From assembly GCA_004555535.1 (NCBI GenBank), contig SFHU01000020.1, positions 1 through 31,091 on the forward strand: a stretch of DNA of 31,091 nucleotides, read 5' to 3'. This document shows positions 15,710 to 22,078 of the stretch, piece after piece. The notes beneath the pieces are model-generated. The model saw nothing but the letters and a program-made list of their open reading frames with translations. It ran no database searches and was not told the origin of the DNA. Each line of letters starts with the position of its first letter. Position 1 is the first letter of the stretch. The position numbers were made by a program, and so were the translations under genes. Source of the DNA: Clostridiales bacterium (GTDB lineage: Bacteria; Bacillota; Clostridia; Christensenellales; Aristaeellaceae).

Positions 15710-16843
15710 TCACTCCTCTCCCATCGGCAGTGTAAAGGCCACGCGCGCGCCGCCCGAGGGCAGGTTGCCCGCGGACATGGTTCCGCCGTGCGCGCGCACG
15801 ATGCTCATGCACACGGACAGCCCGATGCCCAGGTTCCGCCGCCCGTCGCCGCGAAGCTCCTGCGCGTGCGGAAACATCTCCTCAAACAGCAGCGGCAGCA
15901 CCTTCGGGTCGATGCCCGCGCCGTTGTCCTCCACGGCAAACTCCGCCAGCTCGCCCTGCCGGCGGATGCGCAGGACGATCTCCGTCGCCGTCTGTGCGTG
16001 CAGCACGACGTTCTCCATCAGGTTGATCAGCACCTGCTCGATCAGCGTCGCGTCCATCGGCACCATCAGCAGCTCGTCGGGAACGCTCACGCGCACCAGC
16101 ATGCCCCCGAAGCGCTTTCTGAACTTGGCGACCGCCTCGGCGGCGATCTCCTCGGCAGCCTCGCTCTCCTTGGTGATCTGCACAACGCCCTCCTTGATCC
16201 GCGTGATGGAGAGGATGTTCTCCACCAGCCGCACCAGCCATTGCGCGTCGTCGCGCACATGGCCGATCAGGTCGCGCTTGACGTCGTCGCTGAAGGCGTC
16301 GTAGTTTTCCAGCACGGCGTTGGTCGAGCCGATGATCGTCGTCAGCGGCGTGCGCAGGTCGTGCGACACGGCGCGCAGCAGGTTCGCCTGCATCCGCTGC
16401 TTTTCAGCCTCCGCCTCGATGCGCCCCTGCCGCTTGACCTGCTCGGTCAGCATGCCGACAACCAGCGACACGGCCAGCATCGTCAGAAACGTGAGCGGAT
16501 AGCCGGTGATCGTGAAATCGACCTCAAAATACGGATAGGTGAACGCGAAGTTGACGCCGATGACGGAGATGATCGAGGCGACGAAGCTGTAAAAGTATCC
16601 GTCCGTCATCCTCGCGATGACGAGCACGGCCAGCACAAAGACCAGCGGCACGGCGCTGTCGCTGTTGCCGATGGAATTCATCATCAGCAGGCACACAAAG
16701 GACGCCGCGCCCAGCAGTAGCAGCGTGATGCCCAGGTTGCGCAGGATCTGCCGCCCGCTCTGCCTGCGCGGCACCATGAGTTCCCTCATGCGGGAGAGCA
16801 GGCGCGAAAGAGCGCCCTTCACGTTTTCCATCCGCCGATGCAT
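15710..16843 (-). CDS. Short KdpD-like sensor histidine kinase
   Basis: This 377-residue membrane kinase has about four hydrophobic segments between residues 36 and 135. They match the DUF4118 membrane region of KdpD, including DGYFYSFVASIISVIGVNFAFT and YPLTFLTMLAVSLVVGMLTE. The kinase core follows with H-box AVSHDLRTPLTTIIG (His161), N-box NLMENVVLHA, G1 VEDNGAGID and G2 NLGIGLSVC. Canonical KdpD is roughly 900 residues and carries N-terminal KdpD and universal-stress domains; both are absent here. The ATG at 16843 has GAGGAGG upstream, so the short form is intended and not a truncation artefact. It forms an operon with the regulator. K+ or turgor sensing is inferred only. Confidence 0.87.
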   Translation of the reverse strand: MHRRMENVKGALSRLLSRMRELMVPRRQSGRQILRNLGITLLLLGAASFVCLLMMNSIGNSDSAVPLVFVLAVLVIARMTDGYFYSFVASIISVIGVNFAFTYPYFEVDFTITGYPLTFLTMLAVSLVVGMLTEQVKRQGRIEAEAEKQRMQANLLRAVSHDLRTPLTTIIGSTNAVLENYDAFSDDVKRDLIGHVRDDAQWLVRLVENILSITRIKEGVVQITKESEAAEEIAAEAVAKFRKRFGGMLVRVSVPDELLMVPMDATLIEQVLINLMENVVLHAQTATEIVLRIRRQGELAEFAVEDNGAGIDPKVLPLLFEEMFPHAQELRGDGRRNLGIGLSVCMSIVRAHGGTMSAGNLPSGGARVAFTLPMGEE

Positions 16844-16884
16844 CCGCCGTCCTCCTCTGCGCAGCCCAGCCGGGCTTTTGAGGT

Positions 16885-16890
16885 ATTATA
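16885..16890 (-). promoter_or_regulatory. Extended -10 promoter for the KdpD-like/KdpE pair
   Basis: TGC-TATAAT on the minus strand lies 42 bases before the kinase start. The -35 is poor (T-rich, around 16907-16912). Confidence 0.5.
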
Positions 16891-16971
16891 GCATGACGCC
16901 GCATCAAAAACCTGTTAAGATTCCCTCCGTCCCGCGGCGAAAGAGTTTACGGATTTGTAATACTTACCCCC

Positions 16972-17000
16972 TGTTCTTTTCGCCTGTTTCGTGGTATAAT
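16972..17000 (+). promoter_or_regulatory. Extended -10 promoter of the structured leader
   Basis: TGG-TATAAT (16995-17000) lies on the plus strand, with a weak TGTTCT at 16972-16977. It fires away from the kinase operon and toward a 160-base non-coding leader. Confidence 0.55.
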
Positions 17001-17169
17001 GGCCCCCGTTTCCGCTGCGAGGCATGTCCCCCGGCAGAAGCGGCCCGCGGCTCTTCCTCCGGCGCGCATGCACGAAAGCCGGCTGCCAGGACGGCCGCAG
17101 GGTGAAGCAACGACTCCGGGCCGGAAGCTGCCGCGCCCTCTACGCATGAAAAAGGAGCATCATTCGTCT
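17001..17169 (+). ncRNA. GC-rich structured 5' leader, class unknown
   Basis: The stretch between the promoter and the small membrane gene has no convincing coding frame but folds. GGCAG (17033-17037) pairs with CTGCC (17128-17132). After an AAGC/GGAAG internal loop, GGCCCG (17042-17047) pairs with CGGGCC (17117-17122). Inside, CCGGC (17059-17063) pairs with GCCGG (17078-17082). It does not match a riboswitch or housekeeping RNA that I recognise. A segment GCCAGGACGGCC resembles a B12 box only weakly. It may be a regulatory leader or a separate small RNA. Confidence 0.4.
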
Positions 17170-17334
17170 ATGCCGCTGATTATCGTCACCGTGTTTTTCA
17201 TTCTGCTGTTCACCGGCGAGGGGTTCTGGCACCTGGCCGGCATTGCCGAGGAGGAGCGCAAGCTCGACCGCTATCAGTCCGTCGAGCATCCTGATCACCA
17301 CACCACCGATCATTACCTCGACATTCTCTGCTGA
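17170..17334 (+). CDS. Small His-rich single-pass membrane protein
   Basis: This short frame encodes 54 residues: one hydrophobic helix (about residues 2-16, PLIIVTVFFILLF), then an acidic/basic stretch, then a histidine-rich tail HPDHHTTDHYLDILC with a C-terminal Cys. I do not recognise the family. The tail could bind a metal; that is inference. The ATG at 17170 is supported by AAAGGAG at 17151-17157, although the 12-base spacing is long. An in-frame ATG at 17146 would give 62 residues but lacks a ribosome site. It follows the structured leader and precedes tRNA-Leu. A spurious frame is possible but the helix-plus-tail pattern argues against it. Confidence 0.5.
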   Translation: MPLIIVTVFFILLFTGEGFWHLAGIAEEERKLDRYQSVEHPDHHTTDHYLDILC

Positions 17335-17383
17335 ACAGCCTCCCTCGCCAGAGGGGCGCGCCGCGGCAATTTGCCGCTCGCGC

Positions 17384-17412
17384 TTGACTTTGGCGGGAAA
17401 ATCCGATATACT
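17384..17412 (+). promoter_or_regulatory. tRNA-Leu promoter
   Basis: TTGACT (17384-17389), a 17-base spacer and TATACT (17407-17412) lie 28 bases before the tRNA 5' end. Confidence 0.82.
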
Positions 17413-17439
17413 GGTTAAGGTTATTCCTGTCATTTCCCT

Positions 17440-17526
17440 GCCGGCGTGGTGGAATTGGCAGACGCCCGGGATTCAAAATCCCGTGTCCGTGAGGACGTGC
17501 GGGTTCGACCCCCGCCGCCGGCACCA
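17440..17526 (+). tRNA. tRNA-Leu(CAA)
   Basis: This is a class II tRNA with an encoded CCA end. The acceptor stem GCCGGCG (17440-17446) pairs with CGCCGGC (17516-17522), followed by A and CCA. The anticodon loop TTCAAAA gives anticodon CAA (17474-17476), which reads UUG leucine codons. A long variable arm (GTCC-GTGA-GGAC) and a T-arm with GGTTCGACC are present. Confidence 0.97.
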
Positions 17527-17531
17527 ACGCA

Positions 17532-17569
17532 GCACCCATGCTTCGATCCAAGGCATGGGTGCTTTTTTT
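17532..17569 (+). terminator. Intrinsic terminator after tRNA-Leu
   Basis: A perfect 10-bp stem GCACCCATGC (17532-17541) / GCATGGGTGC (17553-17562) is followed by seven T. Confidence 0.93.
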
Positions 17570-17619
17570 ACCCATCCGGGCGGATGAAACAGCGCGCCTC
17601 TTCCCGGCCCTCATCCGTC

Positions 17620-17648
17620 TTGACACCGACTCGTTTCGAGCTTATCAT
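17620..17648 (+). promoter_or_regulatory. kptA promoter
   Basis: Consensus TTGACA (17620-17625), 17-base spacer and TATCAT (17643-17648) lie about 95 bases before the kptA start. Confidence 0.8.
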
Positions 17649-17743
17649 GGATGCGGAATGTTTTTTTTAACGCCGGCCCTCCATCCGCGATATGATCCGT
17701 TCATCAGAAGAGAACCTGGCGCCATGAAAGAGGAGGCGATGCT

Positions 17744-18286
17744 ATGTCACTTAAAAAAACCAGCCAGTTCATCAGCCTGATTCTTCGCCACAAGCCCGAG
17801 GTCATCGGGATCACCTTGGACGAGCACGGCTGGGCCAGCACCAGGGAGCTTATCGAGGGCATCGCCAGACGCCGGCCCTTTGACATGGCCATGCTCGAGA
17901 CAATTGTCGCCACGGACGCCAAGCAGCGCTATTCCTTCAATGAAGACAGGACGCTGATCCGCGCCAACCAGGGGCACTCGGTGCCCGTCGACGTCGAGCT
18001 TGAGCAGAAGACGCCGCCCGAGCAGCTGTACCACGGCACGGGCGAAAAGTATGTGACCTCGATCGAGGCGCAGGGGCTGATTTCCAAATCGAGGCTGTAC
18101 GTCCATCTTTCGGCCGACACGGATACGGCGCGGAAGGTCGGCGCACGGCACGGGCGGCCCGTCGTGTATGTTGTCTCTGCCGGGGAGATGGCCCGTGACG
18201 GCTATGCGTTTTATCAGTCCGTCAACGGCGTCTGGCTGACCCGCGCGGTGCCTGCCAAATACCTCAGGCGCAGCGGCCTTGAATGA
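17744..18286 (+). CDS. kptA: RNA 2'-phosphotransferase KptA/Tpt1
   Basis: This 180-residue enzyme transfers an internal RNA 2'-phosphate to NAD+, giving ADP-ribose 1'',2''-cyclic phosphate and nicotinamide. In eukaryotes this finishes tRNA splicing; the bacterial role is unclear. The N-terminal lobe holds SQFISLILRHKPE with Arg15-His16 and IRANQGHS with Arg73. The NAD-binding lobe has YHGT (96-99), HLSAD (121-125) and ARHGRPVVYVV with Arg138. These match the Arg-His-Arg-Arg catalytic set, so it looks active. It has its own consensus promoter. An unrecognised small gene overlaps its 3' end, and a decayed gene with possible RNA-repair fragments follows, suggesting it once belonged to a larger RNA-repair cluster. 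Confidence 0.95.
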   Translation: MSLKKTSQFISLILRHKPEVIGITLDEHGWASTRELIEGIARRRPFDMAMLETIVATDAKQRYSFNEDRTLIRANQGHSVPVDVELEQKTPPEQLYHGTGEKYVTSIEAQGLISKSRLYVHLSADTDTARKVGARHGRPVVYVVSAGEMARDGYAFYQSVNGVWLTRAVPAKYLRRSGLE

Positions 18287-18629
18287 CCCCGACCTGCCCG
18301 CGCCCAAACAGCTTCCACATCACACGATCGTAAACAGCATGGGCTATATCTGCCATTTTCCGGGCGTGGACGAGCGGGCCGCCGCCTGCGTGAACCCCTC
18401 CTGCCTGAAGCCGATCATCCGCTTCCGGACGGATTTCTCGCGGCAGGAGGATGGGCGCATCCGCATGGTCTGGAAGGTCCAGCCGGATGGGCGCTACTGG
18501 GAGGATGAGGACGGCTTCGGCGGAACCAACGACGAGGAGATCTCCCTGTATACCTTCATTGATGAAAACGGCCGCTTTACCAGCCCGTTCAGGCTGTACA
18601 AAACGGGCTCCCGCTATCACGACAGATAG
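18279..18629 (+). CDS. Unrecognised small protein overlapping kptA
   Basis: This frame encodes up to 116 residues beginning at a TTG that overlaps the end of kptA by 8 bases; the first in-frame ATG (18339) would give 96 residues but has no ribosome site. I do not recognise the family. Visible features are GYICHFPGVDER, a CVNPSC pair, then charged and aromatic segments (RIRMVWKVQPDGRYWEDEDGF) predicted to be beta-rich, with no signal peptide or membrane segment. Overlap suggests translational coupling to KptA and possibly a related function (inference). The local ATGA at 18283 opens only a 16-codon frame. The start is uncertain, but the coding character is convincing. Confidence 0.65.
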   Translation: MNDPDLPAPKQLPHHTIVNSMGYICHFPGVDERAAACVNPSCLKPIIRFRTDFSRQEDGRIRMVWKVQPDGRYWEDEDGFGGTNDEEISLYTFIDENGRFTSPFRLYKTGSRYHDR

Positions 18630-18661
18630 AGCCTGCACCCGGTCGGAAGGAAGGAATTTAC

Positions 18662-19322
18662 ATGCAGGAACAGTATGACATGCGGCTCGCCGCCGCGTAT
18701 GTGCGCGGCATGGCGAGGGAAGGAAGGCTCGTGTCAGCCTCAGCGCTGACGGACGCGCCGCTGCACGCGCTGACGTCGGAGGAGCAGGCGCAGCTGATCG
18801 AGGCGGGCCGCGCGCGAGCAGGCAAGGGTGCATCTTCGGGCAAAGCAGCCGTTCATCTGGAATGCGACGGGCGTCGCCCCGATGACGCGGGAGAAGCAGC
18901 TCCGCCTGTTTGAGGAATCCTTCCATCTGAACGTCGCCTATCCGGAGCTGTTCGCGGCGTCGCTGTTCGTCGGCAGCCAGTGGGACAACAGCATCCTCGA
19001 CGCGCTGGAGGAGGATAGCTTCTTCTATATCGTCTCCGCCGGAGACGACAAGGCCTCCACCGGCCAGACCGGCCTTAAGGCCGTCTTTGACGCGGACGGC
19101 GTCGCCTATGCCAGCGCCGAGTGGAGCGCGCAGGACGACATCGACGCGCAGAACGCCGCCGTCGAGGCGCTCATCGCGCAGGGCTGCAATGCAAATTTCG
19201 TCACCTTCACCAAGGGCACGACGCTCGCGGAGGGCCAGGGCGGCAGCGAGCATCTGACGTCGTTTGACTACGCCTATCAACTTGAGGCCGTGCGCGACTG
19301 GCTCTTTGAGCAGAGCAGGTAA
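18662..19322 (+). pseudogene. Composite pseudogene: putative methyltransferase start, kinase fragment, esterase C-terminus
   Basis: A good ribosome site (AAGGAAGGA, 18647-18655) precedes an ATG whose frame begins MQEQYDMRLAAAYVRGM and runs to about LTSEEQAQLIEAG. I think this resembles the N-terminus of a clostridial SAM methyltransferase (low confidence). Near 18810-18820 the coding potential jumps to another frame, which reads REQARVHLRAKQPFIWNATG; this matches the lid region of polynucleotide-kinase-like ATPases, but no P-loop precedes it. From about 18924 the same frame becomes the C-terminal half of an alpha/beta-hydrolase esterase (NVAYPELFAASLFVGSQWD, SAGDDKAS, SEHLTSFDYAY with a candidate catalytic His), lacking its nucleophile elbow. 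Two internal deletions fit best. A sequencing error would explain the frame change but not the missing domains. Confidence 0.6.
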
Positions 19323-19362
19323 TCAGAATTCATGCTGATTTCAACCCAAATTGCTTTCATCA

Positions 19363-19423
19363 GCGCGAAGCGAAAAAGGGGCAAGGGGCATAGCCCCTTG
19401 CGGGGTCCGGGGCGGCAGCCCTG
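19363..19423 (+). repeat. Two-hairpin intergenic repeat, copy 3
   Basis: GCGCGAAGCGAA is followed by a first hairpin CAAGGGGC/GCCCCTTG, GCGGGGTCC, and an eroded second hairpin. It lies between the convergent composite pseudogene and the MBL-fold gene. Confidence 0.85.
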
Positions 19424-19433
19424 ATAAAGAAAT

Positions 19434-19479
19434 AAGGCGTCGCCGCCGCGGAGCGCTTGCTCCGCGGCGGCGATGCCTT
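19434..19479 (-). terminator. Very stable terminator-like hairpin after the MBL-fold gene
   Basis: A 21-bp stem with one mismatch (19434-19454 with 19459-19479) closes on a 4-base loop. On the minus strand it is followed by a T-rich run (TTATTTCTTT), six bases after the MBL gene stop. Confidence 0.8.
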
Positions 19480-19484
19480 GTCTG

Positions 19485-20369
19485 TCAGTATACATCCAAA
19501 TCGTGCCCGTTGACGACCGGGCCGTCGTAGCCCGCCTCGCGGATCTCGCGCAGGATCGCGTCGCAGCGCCGGGCCATCTCGGCTTCGAGGTTTTTTCCGT
19601 TGTCCAGAATGTTCATGTGGTAGATGCGGTGTGTCGTGACGAGGAGCTTCGGGCGCGCCTTTGCCGCGACACCGGCCAGATCGACGCTCAGCGTGTGCAC
19701 GGCGCGGTGATACGTCTGCCATTTGGGCTCCCGCGCGCTGATGCCGCCCGTGTATTCGACCTCGTGCAGCAGCACGTCGCAGCCCGCGGCCATCTCGGCC
19801 ACGATGTCAAGCGGCGCGGTGTCGCCGCTGATGACGATGACACGGTCGGCCGTCGTGAAGCGGTAGCCGTAGCTCTCCAGCGTCCCGTGGCTGACCGGGA
19901 AGGCCTCGACCCGCACGCGGTCGTCCTCGTAGACGACGCCGGGCGAAATCTCCGTCGCCTCAACCCGGTAGCCGACCTCGTTGGCGCGCTCAAAGCCATG
20001 CAGGCGGAAGTCGATGTCCGTCCCGTAGGCGGCGAGGATGTGCTCCGTCATGGCGCGGATGCCCCTGGGGCCAAAGACCTTGAGCGGCTGCGCGCGCTCG
20101 AGCACCCAGGGCGTGAAGATCAGGTCGGGATAGCCGGTCGTGTGATCCGTGTGCAGATGGGTGCAGAACGCGTGGCAAAGCAGATCGGGGCGCAGCGCGT
20201 CGATGCCCGCGAAATAGGCCTTGGAGGCCTGGCGCACGACACCGGGGCCAAAATCGACCAGATAGGCCCTGTCCCCGACGACGACGGCGCTGGCCGGGCC
20301 GCTGGCATTCGGGCAGGCGTTGGGCGTGCCCGTGCCGAGCAGGACGAGCTTCGTTTCGAATTTCTCCAT
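19485..20369 (-). CDS. MBL-fold metallohydrolase, RNase Z-like
   Basis: This 294-residue metallo-beta-lactamase-fold hydrolase has the motif THLHTDH (70-76), a later SHGTLESYGY histidine, VISGDTAP with a bridging Asp, and a TTHRIYH segment near the C-terminus. It begins ETKLVLLGTGTPNACP, typical of the RNase Z/arylsulfatase branch. No RNase Z exosite arm is evident to me, so tRNA processing is not claimed; the substrate is unknown. It starts one base after the NhaC stop, so the two form an operon. It ends in a very stable terminator. No signal peptide is present, so the enzyme is cytoplasmic. Confidence 0.86.
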   Translation of the reverse strand: MEKFETKLVLLGTGTPNACPNASGPASAVVVGDRAYLVDFGPGVVRQASKAYFAGIDALRPDLLCHAFCTHLHTDHTTGYPDLIFTPWVLERAQPLKVFGPRGIRAMTEHILAAYGTDIDFRLHGFERANEVGYRVEATEISPGVVYEDDRVRVEAFPVSHGTLESYGYRFTTADRVIVISGDTAPLDIVAEMAAGCDVLLHEVEYTGGISAREPKWQTYHRAVHTLSVDLAGVAAKARPKLLVTTHRIYHMNILDNGKNLEAEMARRCDAILREIREAGYDGPVVNGHDLDVY

Positions 20370-20370
20370 A

Positions 20371-21774
20371 TCAGGCGCTTTCCCCTTCCGGCTTGACGTG
20401 CTTGATAGAGATGCCGGTGAAGCCGTAGAAGATGCTGAACACAGGCGTCAGGTACAGCAGGAACAGATACGGGAAGAACGCCGCCCAGGCGACACCCAGC
20501 GTGCCGGACATGTAGACGCAGTAGCCGTGCCAGGGGATCATCGGGCCGGCGAGCGTGCCGGCGTCCTCCAGACTGCGGGAGAGGATTTCCGGCGCGATGC
20601 CGCGCTCCTTGAACAGCGGGGCCATCAGGCGGCCGGTCAGCACGTGCGCCATCGGCTGGGAGCAGCTGATGATGCTGGTGACATAGCCAACGATCAGCGT
20701 CGCCGTGATCAGCGCGCCGTCGCTGTTGATCCTGCTGGTGATCGCACGCAGGATGATGTCGAGCACGCCGAGCTTGTCGAGCATGCCGCCCATGCCGACG
20801 GCGAAGCTGATGATGGCGACATACTGCATCATGCTGCTCATGCCGCCGCGGTTGAGGATGGACTTGAGCAGCCCGACGTCGATGCCGGTGGTGTAGCCGT
20901 TGTAGGCGACGCGGATGACGTTGGCCAGGCTGACGTGCTGCACGAGCATCGAGACGGCGCCGGCGCAGACGGCGGAGAGGCCAAGCGCGACGACCGCCGG
21001 CACGCGCAGCAGAAGCAGCACGATGATGACGACCGCCGGGATCAGCGCGAGGAAGCCGATGGAGAATTCGCCCTCGAGCGCGGCGATGTAGCCGGTCACG
21101 TCGCTCAGCTCATAAGCGCCGGAGGTCTGCTGGATGCCCAGGATCGTAAAGAGCACCAGGCTGACGACAAACGCCGGAATCGTCGTGTAGAGCATGGAGC
21201 GGACGTGGTCGCCGAGCTTGGCGCCCGCGACAGCCGGGGCAAGGTTGGTCGTGTCGGAGAGCGGGCTGAGCTTGTCGCCGAACATCGCGCCGCAGATGAC
21301 CGCGCCGGCGACCATGCCGGGGTTAATGCCCATGGCGTTGCCGATAGCCATCATGGCGACGCCCGCGCTGCCGACAGAGCCGTAGCTCGTGCCGGTCACG
21401 AGGCTCAGCGCCGCGCAGAACAGCAGCGTCAGCGGCAGCAGCCAGGTCGGGTTGATGAGCTTGAGGCCGCCGACGATGATCGTGGCGATGGTGCCGCTCT
21501 GCAGCCAGGTGCCGATCATGACGCCGATGGCCATGAGCAGGCAGAGCGTCGGCACGACGACGCGGATGGCGTCATACGCGCCCGCGATGACCGCGCTGTA
21601 ATCGATTTTCAGGACTTTGCAGAAGGCGTAGACCCACAGCCAGCTGGCGAACAGGCCGATCATCGGGCCGCCGGTCTTCAGGCGGATGCACACCGCGACG
21701 GAGGCGATGATCAGCAGCAGCAGCACGACGGACTGAAGGACGTTGAGCGTCTTCTTCTCTGCATTCTTTTGCAT
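20371..21774 (-). CDS. nhaC: NhaC-family Na+/H+ antiporter
   Basis: This 467-residue membrane protein belongs to the NhaC family, which exchanges Na+ for H+, or in some members organic acids such as malate for lactate. About a dozen hydrophobic segments are visible, plus family blocks GTSYGSVGSAGVAMMAIG, GAMFGDKLSPLSDTTNLAP and IPWHGYCVYMSGTLGV. The ATG at 21774 is chosen because GGGGAGGA is 6-7 bases upstream and hydrophobic segments follow at once; an in-frame ATG at 21840 lacks a ribosome site and overlaps the promoter. It is co-transcribed with an MBL-fold hydrolase. Ion specificity is not provable from sequence. Confidence 0.92.
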   Translation of the reverse strand: MQKNAEKKTLNVLQSVVLLLLIIASVAVCIRLKTGGPMIGLFASWLWVYAFCKVLKIDYSAVIAGAYDAIRVVVPTLCLLMAIGVMIGTWLQSGTIATIIVGGLKLINPTWLLPLTLLFCAALSLVTGTSYGSVGSAGVAMMAIGNAMGINPGMVAGAVICGAMFGDKLSPLSDTTNLAPAVAGAKLGDHVRSMLYTTIPAFVVSLVLFTILGIQQTSGAYELSDVTGYIAALEGEFSIGFLALIPAVVIIVLLLLRVPAVVALGLSAVCAGAVSMLVQHVSLANVIRVAYNGYTTGIDVGLLKSILNRGGMSSMMQYVAIISFAVGMGGMLDKLGVLDIILRAITSRINSDGALITATLIVGYVTSIISCSQPMAHVLTGRLMAPLFKERGIAPEILSRSLEDAGTLAGPMIPWHGYCVYMSGTLGVAWAAFFPYLFLLYLTPVFSIFYGFTGISIKHVKPEGESA

Positions 21775-21842
21775 GGTTGTTCCTCCCCAAGCGCTAAAGA
21801 TGGGCCCCGGCGGATGCGCCCGCGCGGAGCAATGCTGCAATC

Positions 21843-21871
21843 ATTATACGCCCGCCCCTCTCAAAAAGCAA
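21843..21871 (-). promoter_or_regulatory. nhaC promoter
   Basis: On the minus strand TTGCTT (21866-21871), a 17-base spacer and a perfect TATAAT (21843-21848) lie about 70 bases before the start. Confidence 0.75.
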
Positions 21872-21991
21872 CAAAGAATCAATGCCTTTTTCCGGGAAAA
21901 ATGCGCTTTCCCAAAGAAGTCCAGATATTTTCCGGAAAGCTCTCTTTTTTGCGCCTTCCTTCGTTTGACGCATTGTCAATATGCGATCCGG

Positions 21992-22020
21992 TTGAAATGC
22001 TGCGCGCATCATGGTATACT
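21992..22020 (+). promoter_or_regulatory. Promoter of the GT2 gene
   Basis: TTGAAA (21992-21997), 17-base spacer and TATACT (22015-22020) with a TGG extension lie about 58 bases before the start. Confidence 0.78.
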
Positions 22021-22078
22021 GGGCGCAGCGGGCGCGCCGCCGCAGCAGCACAGGCGCGCCGCAAAGGGAGGACCCGTC

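Noticed and set aside
17078..17100. B12-box-like GCCAGGACGGCC as evidence for a cobalamin riboswitch
   Set aside because: The other conserved cobalamin riboswitch elements are not visible and the box itself lacks central bases.
17101..17132. GGCCGGAAGCTGCC as an SRP RNA tip
   Set aside because: It lacks the conserved GGAAGGAAGCAGCC-type asymmetric loop and the flanking helix of 4.5S/6S-type SRP RNA.
18283..18333. ATGA overlap start after kptA (MTPTCPRP frame)
   Set aside because: It ends after 16 codons, while the overlapping TTG frame shows long coding character.
18805..18825. Programmed frameshift site in the gene at 18662
   Set aside because: There is no slippery heptamer, and the domains on both sides are incomplete parts of different protein families, so a deletion scar fits better.
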